A stretch of DNA of 58,243 nt from a virus: the IMG/VR virus record IMGVR_UViG_3300034819_000005, positions 1 through 58,243 of that record; one strand, written 5' to 3'. Under the pieces are notes generated by a model, which was given only the letters and a program-made list of their open reading frames with translations, searched no databases and had not been told where the DNA came from. The position numbers and the translations under genes were made by a program. Positions 6,888 to 14,346 of the stretch are shown in pieces. Within the stretch, counting starts at the first letter, position 1. Every line of letters starts with the position of its first letter.

Positions 6888-8456
6888 TTAACGCTGGCGC
6901 TCTTTGCCAGCGTGGTTCCCTCTGACGGAGGCTTCAGTGAGGTTGGAGACCACTGATTCGATCACCGGGGCATCATCGGATTTGTTATTAATCGAGAACT
7001 CATACCCTTGCATAGCAAACCGGATGGCCTGAGCAATCTCAGAGCCCATGTGCTGGCCGAAGACAGCCATCTCACTGGGGGTGATCTCCCTCTTCTCCTC
7101 CAACAGGTCCAGCTGCATCTTCATGGTCTTGGCTGAAGCCAGCATGGCTGCGGTGGTCAGGTGCTCGAATTCACCCAACCCGATGGCATAGAGCTTGCTT
7201 CTCTCTACGCACTCCCGGATGACGGCGGGGATGTTGCCAGCCAGCTCCTCCCCCACCCTGGTCAGGTCCTCGGTGGGTGGGAGCTTGTCCCCGGCATAGA
7301 GCCTGATGAGCCTGATGGCGGCTTCGGCATCAGGGCGTTGGACGTGGATGATGGCGTCAATCCTTCCAGGCCGTACGGCTGCCTGGTGCACCTGCTCCAC
7401 GTCATTGGTGGTGAATACGCTCATGACCTCATGGCGCTTGCCATCCACCCCATCCAGGATGTTGAGCACCTGGTCCATGGAGATGGAGCGCTCCCCCTTG
7501 AGGAGTTTGTCAATGTCCTCACAGAAGACAATGCTGATTTTGCCAGCTTCGGCATAGAGGCGGGCAAACTCCATCACCTGGTTGAACTCCTCGATGGATT
7601 CGGCGTAGATGAAGGTATGACCATGGTCCACGGCCAGCTTGGCAGCCACATAGGCAGCCAGGGTCTTGCCGGTGCCAAAGTTGCCTGCCAGCAGGATGCC
7701 CCTCTTCAGGGGAATCCCAGCTGCCCTCACCTGAGCGGTGTGCTCAATGGGGGTAAAGAGGTTGGTGCGGACGGCTGCCTCAACGTCTTCGGGGAAGATC
7801 AGGTTGGCCTTGCTCACACTGTCCAAGCGAATGAACTTGGGGGTGGGCATGGGATAGGGCAAGTTGGTGTTGGGATCAATGAACTTGATGGAAATGGCCT
7901 TGCCCTTGTAGATGGAGCTGGACTTCAGGTGTTTGCGGACACAGGCACAGAGCTTCTGGAACTCCTCCTTGTATTTCTGCTTGATCTCCCCCATCAGGCG
8001 GAACCGGCGCAGGCCAATCTCCTTGGGGCCTTTGTCCACCCCCGACTGGAGGAAGCCATCTGCCTTGGGGATGACCGGGCAGAGGAAGCGGCCCCAGGGG
8101 ACCTGGACCGTATCTCCAGCTTCATTGATCTGAACACCGACCAGTTGCGGGGGGTTGTCACCAAAGAAGCCGGGGGTGGGCTGGATGTCCACCCATCCAT
8201 AGAGCTCCTCCAGGGCCAGCTTGAGGGCATAAGCTCCCTCCAGTACGAAACAGTTGAAGTCCTCATTGAGGCCAACCACCATCTCATCCGCCTCCATGGC
8301 CCGTTTGATGACCTGGGCGGCGTCGGAGAGTTTCATCCCCTCGGGGACAACCAGGTTGGTGCCATAGCGCTCGACCTTGGCTACAACCACTTTGTCGGCT
8401 GCCTTCAGGTCGGCGATGCTATTCCCTGTTGACTTTGTTGCAGTGTTGATACCCAT
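6888..8456 (-). CDS. Classical AAA+ ATPase (Cdc48/FtsH-like core)
   Basis: This 522-residue protein has a single AAA module in its middle: Walker A GNFGTGKT (258-265), Walker B IVFCEDID (309-316), sensor TTND (349-352) and the second-region-of-homology RPGR (362-365). The roughly 240-residue N-terminal domain is unlike known adaptors. The C-terminal 120 residues contain the AAA lid and a helical tail. Such ATPases unfold or remodel proteins; the target is unknown. The start is backed by AAGGAGG nine bases upstream. Its leader carries three tandem hairpins (8473-8559). Confidence 0.85.
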   Translation of the reverse strand: MGINTATKSTGNSIADLKAADKVVVAKVERYGTNLVVPEGMKLSDAAQVIKRAMEADEMVVGLNEDFNCFVLEGAYALKLALEELYGWVDIQPTPGFFGDNPPQLVGVQINEAGDTVQVPWGRFLCPVIPKADGFLQSGVDKGPKEIGLRRFRLMGEIKQKYKEEFQKLCACVRKHLKSSSIYKGKAISIKFIDPNTNLPYPMPTPKFIRLDSVSKANLIFPEDVEAAVRTNLFTPIEHTAQVRAAGIPLKRGILLAGNFGTGKTLAAYVAAKLAVDHGHTFIYAESIEEFNQVMEFARLYAEAGKISIVFCEDIDKLLKGERSISMDQVLNILDGVDGKRHEVMSVFTTNDVEQVHQAAVRPGRIDAIIHVQRPDAEAAIRLIRLYAGDKLPPTEDLTRVGEELAGNIPAVIRECVERSKLYAIGLGEFEHLTTAAMLASAKTMKMQLDLLEEKREITPSEMAVFGQHMGSEIAQAIRFAMQGYEFSINNKSDDAPVIESVVSNLTEASVRGNHAGKERQR

Positions 8457-8472
8457 TGCTAATGACCTCCTT

Positions 8473-8559
8473 CCCAGCCAAATGTGCTGGGATGTTACCT
8501 TTCCCTCTGGTCAAGAGGGATAGGGTTGGTTGATGGTTATCCACCCTTATTGCGGGTGG
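8473..8559 (-). promoter_or_regulatory. Three tandem hairpins in the AAA+ gene leader
   Basis: Inverted repeats CCACCC/GGGTGG (8541-8559), TCCCTCT/AGAGGGA (8502-8520) and CCCAGC/GCTGGG (8473-8491) follow one another. The last abuts the AAGGAGG ribosome site. They probably shape translation or mRNA stability of the AAA+ message. No T-run follows, so they do not look like terminators. Confidence 0.5.
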
Positions 8560-8564
8560 GTTGA

Positions 8565-8816
8565 CTATTTGAGGGCCTCCGTAAGGTCATCCATGGCCGC
8601 CTTCAACAGGTTCATCTGGCTATAGAGGCCATTAAGGTGGACTTGGACGGTCACCAGGGCCAGCTGAGCTCTGGAGTTGCCCCTCCGCTGGCGCTTGATT
8701 CCTTCAGTAGGTTTGGCGGGTTTGGCTGGCCCCTTGCGTTTGGGGACAATGGGTTCATTACTCACCGCTGACCCAGTCAGGCGGGGGCCATCGGCAAACG
8801 TTTCAGTGTCGGACAT
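8565..8816 (-). CDS. Hypothetical basic/coiled-coil protein
   Basis: This 83-residue protein has a Lys/Pro-rich middle and a C-terminal helix (about residues 48-83, QLALVTVQVHLNGLYSQMNL). The ATG at 8816 has AGGAG five bases upstream. An in-frame ATG at 8891 (108 residues, starting WQPKPTIYPKWRDVP) also has AGGAG, ten bases away, so a longer form is possible. No family recognised. Confidence 0.55.
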   Translation of the reverse strand: MSDTETFADGPRLTGSAVSNEPIVPKRKGPAKPAKPTEGIKRQRRGNSRAQLALVTVQVHLNGLYSQMNLLKAAMDDLTEALK

Positions 8817-8895
8817 TGATTCTCCTCTCAAGTCCCAAGCTGAAGGTACATCTCTCCACTTAGGATAGATTGTTGGTTTAGGTTGCCACATAGGG

Positions 8896-9468
8896 TTAGA
8901 ACTCCTGGCTGATGCCATGACCTCCATTGTGGGCACAGCCTTTACAAAGGTAGATCTCACAACAAGCACACCACCAGCGGCACTTTTTGCAGACATAATC
9001 CTCACAGCTATTACACCTGTCCCACTTGTCGCCATCATCCTCCAGGTCCTCACCGCAGCTGGAGCAGGTGGGATAACAGCTGGAGCAACGGGCATCCCCA
9101 GCAAACTCCCTGCGGGGGTTGTCGGAGGTAATCTTCTGGTCGCAGTTGGGGCATTCCTCTGGCTCCTCCCCCTCCGAGTCATCAACCTCAGCTGGGTTAT
9201 CCTTTACGGGTGGGGCAGGTTCAGCAGGCTTGAGCCTTCCACAGTCCTCACAGCTCTCGACATGCTTGCCAGCTCGTATGCCATAGGTTTTACCACATTC
9301 ACATATCCAGCCACTCTCACAGATGTAATAGCTCCTTACAGCTGGTTTCCTGGGGGTCAAGCAGCTGGGACATATGGAACTCCCACAATCCCCACACCCA
9401 ATCGGCAGGAAACACTCCACCGGCTCGACTTTGCAGGTGGGACAGTTATGATAATGGCTCTCCCCCAT
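8896..9468 (-). CDS. Multi-zinc-finger Cys-rich protein
   Basis: This 190-residue protein has about 29 Cys arranged as repeated CxxC knuckles (CPTC, CGDC, CPSC, CECG, CEDC, CPNC, CSSC, CSSC, CNSC, CKKC, CACC, CKGC) with an acidic Glu/Asp linker around residue 90. This looks like an array of zinc ribbons or rubredoxin-type knuckles. The C-terminal half resembles a RING-like or FYVE-like spacing, but no specific family can be named. It could bind nucleic acid or host proteins. Confidence 0.72.
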   Translation of the reverse strand: MGESHYHNCPTCKVEPVECFLPIGCGDCGSSICPSCLTPRKPAVRSYYICESGWICECGKTYGIRAGKHVESCEDCGRLKPAEPAPPVKDNPAEVDDSEGEEPEECPNCDQKITSDNPRREFAGDARCSSCYPTCSSCGEDLEDDGDKWDRCNSCEDYVCKKCRWWCACCEIYLCKGCAHNGGHGISQEF

Positions 9469-9470
9469 GA

Positions 9471-9989
9471 CTACTCCTCCTTGGGTGTAATAGCTGAGAG
9501 AAGGGCCAGCTCATGTGATCTCCAGCCCATGAAGTAGCCCTGCTTGAGCCCCTCATTGAAGAGGCCCCAGAGCAGGAGGATGGCCTTGGTGGGGCCAAGT
9601 ATCTGAATGCCCTCCTTCATCGTCTCCTTCAGTTCGGCTGGGGCTTGGCTGAAGGCTGCCTCCGTGAGCTTATCGGTGAGCCGCTTCAAGCCCTCCGGGT
9701 CACTCTCCTCCAACTTGCTGATCATGGTGGCAAAGCCAACAGCATTAGCTACCCCAACGCCAAAGGAACCCTCCACCCAGTCCCAGATGGGGCCAGCCGG
9801 GGGGCCCAGGCCAGTCTGGGTGTTGATGATCCGGGCAATGGCTCGGACCATGGCTGTGTCACTGGCATCATGGTTGTCGTCACTGATGGTTTCAATGGCT
9901 TGTGCCATTAGGGTAGGGGTGGGGCTGAGGGACTCCATCAACTCCACCAACCCCAGCTTAACCAGTTTGTCCTCTGCTTCAGTATTCAT
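9471..9989 (-). CDS. Hypothetical protein
   Basis: This 172-residue acidic protein is mainly helical, with a Gly-rich stretch (GSFGVGVANAVGFATMI) in the middle and a hydrophobic segment (ILGPTKAILLLWGLF) near residues 130-145 that could be membrane-associated. AGGAGG lies upstream of the ATG. No family recognised. Confidence 0.65.
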   Translation of the reverse strand: MNTEAEDKLVKLGLVELMESLSPTPTLMAQAIETISDDNHDASDTAMVRAIARIINTQTGLGPPAGPIWDWVEGSFGVGVANAVGFATMISKLEESDPEGLKRLTDKLTEAAFSQAPAELKETMKEGIQILGPTKAILLLWGLFNEGLKQGYFMGWRSHELALLSAITPKEE

Positions 9990-10057
9990 CGGGTGACCTC
10001 CTAGTCACATTCATCTAAACTTGTTCAAACCTCCATTGATTAGCCAGGGGCCAGTAA

Positions 10058-10094
10058 AGGCCCACCCTATTGGAGGTCGGTATAGAGTGGGCCT
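10058..10094 (-). terminator. Possible weak terminator hairpin downstream of the tRNA-like element
   Basis: AGGCCCAC (10058-10065) pairs with GTGGGCCT (10087-10094), extended inward by four more pairs after one mismatch. On the minus strand the stem is followed by TTTA only, so it may be an attenuator, a processing signal or just a stable stem. Confidence 0.35.
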
Positions 10095-10134
10095 ACGGGT
10101 TCAACCCAATCGTGCTAGGTTGATAACTAGTTGA

Positions 10135-10205
10135 TGGAGTGGGTGGGAGTCGAACCCACCGGGCCAGTCAGCGTCCTGCTGGTGCTATACCGAGAAGCCC
10201 ACCCC
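10135..10205 (-). tRNA. Degenerate tRNA-like element
   Basis: On the minus strand GGGGTGG (10199-10205) pairs with CCACTCC (10136-10142) as a 7-bp acceptor stem. A perfect T-arm GTGGG-TTCGACT-CCCAC precedes the acceptor 3' strand, and a short D-arm GCT...AGC with GG in its loop follows the 5' strand. Positions 8-9 seem missing. The anticodon arm is abnormal: CAGC/GCTG leaves a 5-base loop, or a 7-base loop reading GGA without T33. It may be a decayed tRNA-Ser or a tRNA mimic. Confidence 0.42.
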
Positions 10206-10218
10206 AAAAGCCGTCAGT

Positions 10219-10395
10219 CTATTTTAATGCCATTACCATCGCCCACATGGTCAAGATCATACAAACTCCGGCAAAGGTCATGGCTAACCCAAACTTGATG
10301 GGGCGCTGCTGCCAGAGTCCCTCCAACCCCAGATAGCCACCTAGGATTGCTCCTGACATAAACAGGAGAGGTAGTATGAACTTGAGTATGGGCAT
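10219..10395 (-). CDS. Small two-helix membrane protein
   Basis: This 58-residue protein starts MPILKFILPLLFMSGAILGG and has two hydrophobic helices (about 3-25 and 37-56). The start lies 5 bases after the upstream stop with no good ribosome site, suggesting coupled translation. A competing 70-codon frame on the same strand has no such character. The function could be holin-like or membrane modulation; there is no direct evidence. Confidence 0.6.
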   Translation of the reverse strand: MPILKFILPLLFMSGAILGGYLGLEGLWQQRPIKFGLAMTFAGVCMILTMWAMVMALK

Positions 10396-10400
10396 AGGGA

Positions 10401-11117
10401 TCAGTTGACAGACAGGTTGGGGCCATCTGGGGCCGGTATCCCTCTCCTCCCCACCTTCATCGTGAGCTCACAAACCTCAGAGCCAAAACTGCCCATCGAC
10501 TTGGTCAGCTCAATGGTGGCTTGCTCGAATGCCTCAAACCTCCCCCGAGCCTTGGCATCAGGGTTGGTTGAGTCCAGGCTCATCCTCAGGCAGTCAATCG
10601 AGGTGTAGACATCGGCTGTCAGGGGGGCCAGCTCATGGGTCAGCTTATGCAGGCGGTTGAGGGCAGTGATGAAGGCAGCCTTGGCTGAGTCCTCGGGGAC
10701 CGGCAGGGGATCAGGTGACCGGCCCTCCATGGCCTTGAAGCAGCTGACAGCCTTCTTCAGCTGGGCGGGTTCATCCTCTTTCCCACTCCTATCCTGAAGG
10801 AGCTTGTTGAGGAAGTCCTCAGCCGAGCCACCTGAAGGAATGGGAACAACCTCCATGGAGCTAACGGTGGCCCCTTGGGGAAGAATGCCAGCCTCAGCCA
10901 GTGTCTTGGCTACAAACTCCTTCACCTGCTCATGGTTATTGGGGTCAAGGCCCTCGGGGAGTTTGCCAATCAAGCCCTTATCGGTGACCCTGATCTCCCC
11001 CTCCTTCAGGTCAAGCTCCCCCTTATGGGCTTCCCTCAGTTTCACTACAGACTTACCATCCGGGCCAGTATCTGGCCCAGCTTTGGATAGCTTTGGTTTC
11101 TTGCTAAATATTCCCAT
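10401..11117 (-). CDS. Hypothetical protein
   Basis: This 238-residue soluble protein starts [20 protein letters not shown]. It is helical in the C-terminal two-thirds, with no recognised domain. The ATG at 11117 follows GGAGGTGAGGGAG. The frame is open further upstream through the Ser-X repeat array, but that part lacks its own start signals. It is flanked by the two repeat genes. Confidence 0.65.
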   Translation of the reverse strand: MGIFSKKPKLSKAGPDTGPDGKSVVKLREAHKGELDLKEGEIRVTDKGLIGKLPEGLDPNNHEQVKEFVAKTLAEAGILPQGATVSSMEVVPIPSGGSAEDFLNKLLQDRSGKEDEPAQLKKAVSCFKAMEGRSPDPLPVPEDSAKAAFITALNRLHKLTHELAPLTADVYTSIDCLRMSLDSTNPDAKARGRFEAFEQATIELTKSMGSFGSEVCELTMKVGRRGIPAPDGPNLSVN

Positions 11118-11149
11118 CTCCCTCACCTCCATTGCACTGTTGTAGTTGA

Positions 11150-11323
11150 TTACTTGCGGCTCCAGCTCCGGCTCCAGCTCTGGCTCCAGCTCCAGCTCAG
11201 GCTCTGGCTCAGGCTCCGGCTCAGGCTCCAGCTCCAGCTCCGGCTCAGGCTCCAGCTCAGGCTCCGGCTCCGGCTCCGGCTCCAGCTCCGGCTCCAGCTC
11301 TGGCTCCCAAGGATGGGAGTCAT
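11150..11323 (-). CDS. Ser-X dipeptide-repeat protein 1
   Basis: The 57-residue product starts [13 protein letters not shown] and is then almost purely (Ser-Arg/Trp/Leu/Gln)n to the end. It comes from a 25-unit hexanucleotide array. Its ATG overlaps the stop of 11320-11673 (AATGA), typical of coupling. A paralogue at 11686-11865 begins MTAIIGS and has the same design, with strong ribosome signals. The frame was chosen because the two starts differ mostly by synonymous or conservative changes in it. An alternative frame would read (Glu-Pro/Leu)n into the downstream gene. Confidence 0.55.
   Translation of the reverse strand: MTPILGSQSWSRSWSRSRSRSLSWSLSRSWSWSLSRSLSQSLSWSWSQSWSRSWSRK
11158..11307. 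repeat. Hexanucleotide tandem array 1 (25 units of RGCTCH)
   Basis: Twenty-five head-to-tail units of GGCTCC/AGCTCC/GGCTCA/AGCTCT on the plus strand fill the array without interruption. All units conserve GCTC, and variation is limited to the first and last base. It lies inside the Ser-X repeat gene. Length change by slippage would stay in frame. Confidence 0.95.
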
Positions 11324-11673
11324 TTCTGCACCTTAAAATGTCCATCTCTCTGAACAGCATCAATCAGGGCCGCACGGCCAACAATGACTGGCTGATCCTG
11401 GGGGAAGGGCTCTACCTCATTAGGTTCCTTCTTACCCGTGATGAAGTCACCGAAGCGGCCTGTGTCAGCAATCCAGGCAGCCTTGATAAATACCAGCTCC
11501 TGGGGGGTAACATCCACCAGCGTTCCATGAATGAACATGGTAACGGTGCGGATGAAGTAGGCTTTGCCGATCTCCCAAGGGCCTTCCTTCCGTGGGGTGT
11601 AGGTAATGGTGGGTATGGAGTCCTTCCGAACATACTCCTGGTCGTCAATCTTGATGGTTTCTGGCTTACTCAT
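11320..11673 (-). CDS. Conserved phage hypothetical protein (RTVTMF...GRF type)
   Basis: This 117-residue beta-rich protein resembles a family I recognise as widespread but uncharacterised in phage genomes. Its signature is [14 protein letters not shown], an [10 protein letters not shown] core, and NEVEPF...[11 protein letters not shown]. No catalytic residues are evident. It lies between the two Ser-X repeat genes and its stop overlaps the start of repeat gene 1. Confidence 0.75.
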   Translation of the reverse strand: MSKPETIKIDDQEYVRKDSIPTITYTPRKEGPWEIGKAYFIRTVTMFIHGTLVDVTPQELVFIKAAWIADTGRFGDFITGKKEPNEVEPFPQDQPVIVGRAALIDAVQRDGHFKVQK

Positions 11674-11685
11674 GGGTGTTACCTC

Positions 11686-11865
11686 CTATTTGGTTTTTGA
11701 ACTTGTTGAATAGCTCAGGCTCCAGCTCCGGCTCAGGCTCCCGCTCCGGCTCCAGCTCCGGCTCCAGCGCCGGCTCCCGCTCCGGCTCCAGCTCAGGCTC
11801 CAGCTCTGGCTCAGGCTCAGGCTCCGGCTCAGGCTCCGGCTCAGGCTCCCAATAATGGCTGTCAT
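11686..11865 (-). CDS. Ser-X dipeptide-repeat protein 2
   Basis: The 59-residue product starts [15 protein letters not shown], continues as (Ser-Arg/Leu/Trp/Gln/Gly)n with one RR, and ends [15 protein letters not shown] lies a few bases before the ATG, and the ribosome site abuts a large hairpin (11875-11946). It resembles the RS-type low-complexity domains of eukaryotic proteins by composition only. It is paralogous to 11150-11323. Confidence 0.58.
   Translation of the reverse strand: MTAIIGSLSRSLSRSLSLSQSWSLSWSRSGSRRWSRSWSRSGSLSRSWSLSYSTSSKTK
11712..11849. repeat. Hexanucleotide tandem array 2 (23 units)
   Basis: About 23 units of RGCTCN in the same phase and orientation as array 1, with slightly more variation (CGCTCC, GCGCCG). 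The flanking start segments of the two arrays are also similar (ATGACWSCCATYMTTGGG), so the whole unit was duplicated. Confidence 0.93.
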
Positions 11866-11874
11866 CACTACCTC

Positions 11875-11946
11875 CAAGCTACCCTCTCTTGCCAGACTCC
11901 TTCATCTGCTACTGATGAAGGAAATCACTTGGGAAAGGGTAGCTTG
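11875..11946 (-). promoter_or_regulatory. Long nested hairpin abutting the repeat-gene ribosome site
   Basis: CAAGCTACCCT (11875-11885) pairs perfectly with AGGGTAGCTTG (11936-11946). Inside, TCCTTCATC (11898-11906) pairs with GATGAAGGA (11914-11922). On the minus-strand mRNA the base of this structure touches the GGAGG of the Ser-X gene, so folding could hide or expose the ribosome site. Confidence 0.55.
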
Positions 11947-11984
11947 CAATTAGTCATTGATCACTCATTGATTGTTACAGTTGC

Positions 11985-12488
11985 TTAGGCCATCCCCTTG
12001 CCAACAGTCCCCAGCCATTGAGGGGGGACCATCCAGCTCTCAAACCCATCAGGCTCGAACTGAGGCTCCCACTCTATCTTATTGCCATGCCGGGTGTACA
12101 TATTGACAATAGTCCGGGCTGGCTCATCCTTCCCGACCACCAGGGTAATGAGACCCTCTTTGGGCTTCAGCAGGCCCAGGTTTTTCTGCCTGATAGCCTC
12201 CTCAGGAGCCATACCCTCGGGTACAGCAGTGGCAAAGGCATCATTGATGATGACTAGGGCATTACAATGGTTAACCTCCAGGTTACGGTGGATGAGCTCA
12301 ATCTGACGCCTCCGCTCATCCCGGTCACCCGAGAGGGGGACAATGCTCATCCCACACTTGCCGTGCTCGTTAGGGGTGAGGTTGATGGGGAAGGCCACAT
12401 GCTGGAAGTCCGTCCCCTCCCGCACACAATCCTCCAGGTTTGACTTAGCCACCCGAATCAGGTCAACTACTGCTTCATCTAAGGTCAT
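11985..12488 (-). CDS. Hypothetical protein
   Basis: This 167-residue mixed alpha/beta protein starts MTLDEAVVDLIRVAKSNLED. The ATG at 12488 is preceded by GAGGAGGAGAAGG. The middle (NALVIINDAFATAVPEG) and the Cys at NEHGKCGMSI have no recognised motif. It overlaps the small membrane gene upstream by 14 bp. Confidence 0.65.
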   Translation of the reverse strand: MTLDEAVVDLIRVAKSNLEDCVREGTDFQHVAFPINLTPNEHGKCGMSIVPLSGDRDERRRQIELIHRNLEVNHCNALVIINDAFATAVPEGMAPEEAIRQKNLGLLKPKEGLITLVVGKDEPARTIVNMYTRHGNKIEWEPQFEPDGFESWMVPPQWLGTVGKGMA

Positions 12489-12633
12489 CCTTCTCCTCCT
12501 CAATAGCATCCATCAACCCCATTACAGACATGACCAACCCCACCACAGCTGGAGTACTCTTCCAGGAGATCATGGGTGGCAGGGCTATTGCTCCCAAACT
12601 AAGTAGGATCAGACAAATCCAGACTCCTCTCAT
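12475..12633 (-). CDS. Small two-helix membrane protein
   Basis: The 52-residue product begins MRGVWICLILLSLGAIALP, has a second hydrophobic helix (AVVGLVMSVMGLMDAI) and an acidic end EEEKDDLR. GGGAGGT precedes the ATG at 12633. It overlaps both neighbours by a few codons. The shape is that of a small holin or inner-membrane effector, but function is unknown. Confidence 0.58.
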   Translation of the reverse strand: MRGVWICLILLSLGAIALPPMISWKSTPAVVGLVMSVMGLMDAIEEEKDDLR

Positions 12634-12833
12634 GCTTCTACCTCCCTCTTTCCAACGTTAACAATGGCCCTAGCTCTGCCTCTAAAGGTAACCATCAGGG
12701 CCAGGATGCTGGCTGGATCAGTGGGCCAGGGGGTTACTCTGAACCATGACCCACCCCCTTGGTAGAGTCCTGGTTGCCATACCCAGAATTCCCACCCCCG
12801 TCTACTGCTGAGAGAATGGGCTATTCCTCCCAT
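12630..12833 (-). CDS. Trp-rich hypothetical protein
   Basis: This 67-residue protein is rich in Trp and Gly (GWEFWVWQPGLYQGGGSWF) and ends basic. It is probably a small beta protein. The ATG overlaps the upstream gene's end by 13 bp and no strong ribosome site is seen. No family recognised. Confidence 0.5.
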   Translation of the reverse strand: MGGIAHSLSSRRGWEFWVWQPGLYQGGGSWFRVTPWPTDPASILALMVTFRGRARAIVNVGKREVEA

Positions 12834-13276
12834 AAATATTTCCCCTTCGCTGTCTTGGTTGCTACCCCATTCCGATACATCCCACTGATGCCAGCATTAG
12901 GGGCTGACTGGGGCTGGACCCTGACCCTGGGATCAGCCTTGCCCCTCTTCTTAACTCTGACAGCTTTCTGACTGTCATACTTGAGCACCGGGATGGTGAC
13001 ATTGGTGGGGATGACCTGATTCCTCAACACTGAGGCCAGGGTCTGGGCCTCCACCTTCCGGTCACAGATACCATCCAGCTGGGTCTTCTCCCTGGCGGAG
13101 AGGATGGACTGGAACCCCTGACACCTGCACCCCTGGGTGAGGCATTGCTTCCATAGGCCCACCACCCACCCATCCCTCATCTGGTGGAGATGGTCGGTTT
13201 GGGTATGGGTGCATTGGCAGGTAAGCAATGCTCTAGTAGCCTCTGCCTTCAGTCTGTCAGCGGTTGTCTGTCTCAT
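12821..13276 (-). CDS. Hypothetical basic Cys/His-containing protein
   Basis: This 151-residue basic protein has CQCTHTQTDH and CLTQGCRCQGF in its N-terminal half, a possible zinc site, and a basic C-terminal half with a beta segment (NVTIPVLKYD). GGGAGGAGG precedes the ATG. The fold and basic charge suggest nucleic-acid binding, but this is unproven. Confidence 0.62.
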   Translation of the reverse strand: MRQTTADRLKAEATRALLTCQCTHTQTDHLHQMRDGWVVGLWKQCLTQGCRCQGFQSILSAREKTQLDGICDRKVEAQTLASVLRNQVIPTNVTIPVLKYDSQKAVRVKKRGKADPRVRVQPQSAPNAGISGMYRNGVATKTAKGKYLWEE

Positions 13277-13515
13277 CCTTGGCCTCCTCCCTCATCTACT
13301 GACGTCACTGGTTCCACAAGTTGCACCACCAGATCAGAGCGAAATTGAGCCAGTATATCCAACAACAAATCACGTCCAAGCTGTTGACACATTTCCTCCG
13401 ACAGAGCACCATTGGTGGTATCGAATATACGGGCAGCAATGAGTTCTTCGGCGGTTACTTGCTCATCTGCGTCTAGAGCGTCCGTGTAAGATAGTTTGGC
13501 CTTCGTGATAGTCAT
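13273..13515 (-). CDS. Hypothetical acidic helical protein
   Basis: This 80-residue protein starts MTITKAKLSYTDALDADEQV. It is acidic and helical, and less GC-rich at third codon positions than its neighbours, which hints at a separate origin. The ATG at 13515 has GGGGAGG upstream and overlaps the end of the next upstream gene (ATGA). Confidence 0.58.
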   Translation of the reverse strand: MTITKAKLSYTDALDADEQVTAEELIAARIFDTTNGALSEEMCQQLGRDLLLDILAQFRSDLVVQLVEPVTSVDEGGGQG

Positions 13516-13670
13516 CTCTGACCTCCCCCTCTCCAACTTGATCTCTGACCTCCATTAACACACCATGAGAACAAGGCCAGACCCAAGCCCCATAGTCCAA
13601 AGATGGTCATCATAACCACCCCCAAGCCAATGAATAGGTAAATGACCCACTCCAACAATGTCCAGATCAT
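13512..13670 (-). CDS. Small membrane protein
   Basis: The 52-residue product begins MIWTLLEWVIYLFIGLGVVM, with two close hydrophobic helices up to about residue 37, then a Gly/Arg tail. AGAGAGGTGG lies upstream. Stop and start overlap on both sides. Function unknown. Confidence 0.55.
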   Translation of the reverse strand: MIWTLLEWVIYLFIGLGVVMMTIFGLWGLGLALFSWCVNGGQRSSWRGGGQR

Positions 13671-13783
13671 GCTTTCCCACCTCTCTGGAGCCTGCCCGCT
13701 ATACTGTCAAGGAAGCTCAGGATGATTACCAGAAACACAAGTGTCCACCAGGGGTGCTCACCGATGAATTGCCATAGGGTCAT
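13667..13783 (-). CDS. Tiny single-pass membrane protein
   Basis: The 38-residue product MTLWQFIGEHPWWTLVFLVI... has one transmembrane helix (residues 13-30) and a basic tail. The ATG at 13783 follows GGAGG at about nine bases; a start five codons further upstream is also possible. It overlaps 13780-13986 as ATGA. Confidence 0.5.
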   Translation of the reverse strand: MTLWQFIGEHPWWTLVFLVIILSFLDSIAGRLQRGGKA

Positions 13784-13986
13784 GCCCCAAACCTCCATCT
13801 GGATATAGCCAACCTGATCCTCAGCCATAGCCCAACCCGGTAGGGCTTGCCGGTACAATCACAGTTCGCCACCCCACCCCCAACAAAGTATGGCTCCATA
13901 CAGAGGTGACCTTGGTGGAAGGGGTGGAGGCAATGGCTACAGCCATGGAGCCCACCCCTCATGACTCCCTTATTTGTCTGGCTCAT
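13780..13986 (-). CDS. Cys/His-rich mini-protein
   Basis: This 68-residue protein has GCSHCLHPFHQGHLC and a later NCDC, consistent with one zinc site, and an amphipathic basic tail (LWLRIRLAISRWRF). GGGGAGG lies seven bases before the ATG. Unknown function. Confidence 0.6.
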   Translation of the reverse strand: MSQTNKGVMRGGLHGCSHCLHPFHQGHLCMEPYFVGGGVANCDCTGKPYRVGLWLRIRLAISRWRFGA

Positions 13987-14180
13987 TGCAATCCCTCCCC
14001 AGTAGTTAAGGCATTGTTGACAATATCTTGGGCTGCTCTCAGATGAAGCATGAAAGAGGGATTAGCCTCTTCAAACCCTGGCCCACTCTCAGCTACCACA
14101 GCTTGAGCCTCAACAGTTAAGTGGATAAGGGCCAGCATAATGGGATTGTTGATCTCTCTACCTCGAATTGTCCGGCTCAT
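13983..14180 (-). CDS. Small helical protein
   Basis: The 65-residue product starts MSRTIRGREINNPIMLALIH. It appears all helical. The ATG at 14180 lies six bases after AAGGAG, and an ATG two codons upstream overlaps that site. No family recognised. Confidence 0.58.
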   Translation of the reverse strand: MSRTIRGREINNPIMLALIHLTVEAQAVVAESGPGFEEANPSFMLHLRAAQDIVNNALTTGEGLQ

Positions 14181-14325
14181 GCTCATCTCCTTGAGGGTGG
14201 GCAATGGACTGTTCCAGCAGCCTGATAGCCAGGAGGGCCTCAGCCTCACTCAATAGCATCCCCTGTCTACCCAAGCGGAGGAGATAGCAACGTGGGCCAA
14301 ACCTTTTAGCCTCTATCTTAAGCAT
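14158..14325 (-). CDS. Small charged hypothetical protein
   Basis: The 55-residue product MLKIEAKRFGPRCYLLRLGR... has a basic N-terminal beta-like segment and a helical acidic C-terminus (SEAEALLAIRLLEQ). AAAGGAGGT precedes the ATG. It overlaps the next gene's start region by 23 bp, as is common in this operon. Confidence 0.6.
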   Translation of the reverse strand: MLKIEAKRFGPRCYLLRLGRQGMLLSEAEALLAIRLLEQSIAHPQGDEHEPDNSR

Positions 14326-14346
14326 GACTACCTCCTTTGGGGTGGG

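Noticed and set aside
7161-8432. Long open frame on the plus strand (423 codons)
   Set aside because: It mirrors the AAA+ gene codon for codon and has no ribosome site; the minus-strand gene has Walker motifs.
10214-10426. 70-codon frame on the minus strand
   Set aside because: A different frame in the same place encodes a clear two-helix membrane protein and follows the upstream stop closely.
11158-11849. CRISPR-like array
   Set aside because: Units are contiguous hexamers without spacers, so they are microsatellite-type coding repeats.
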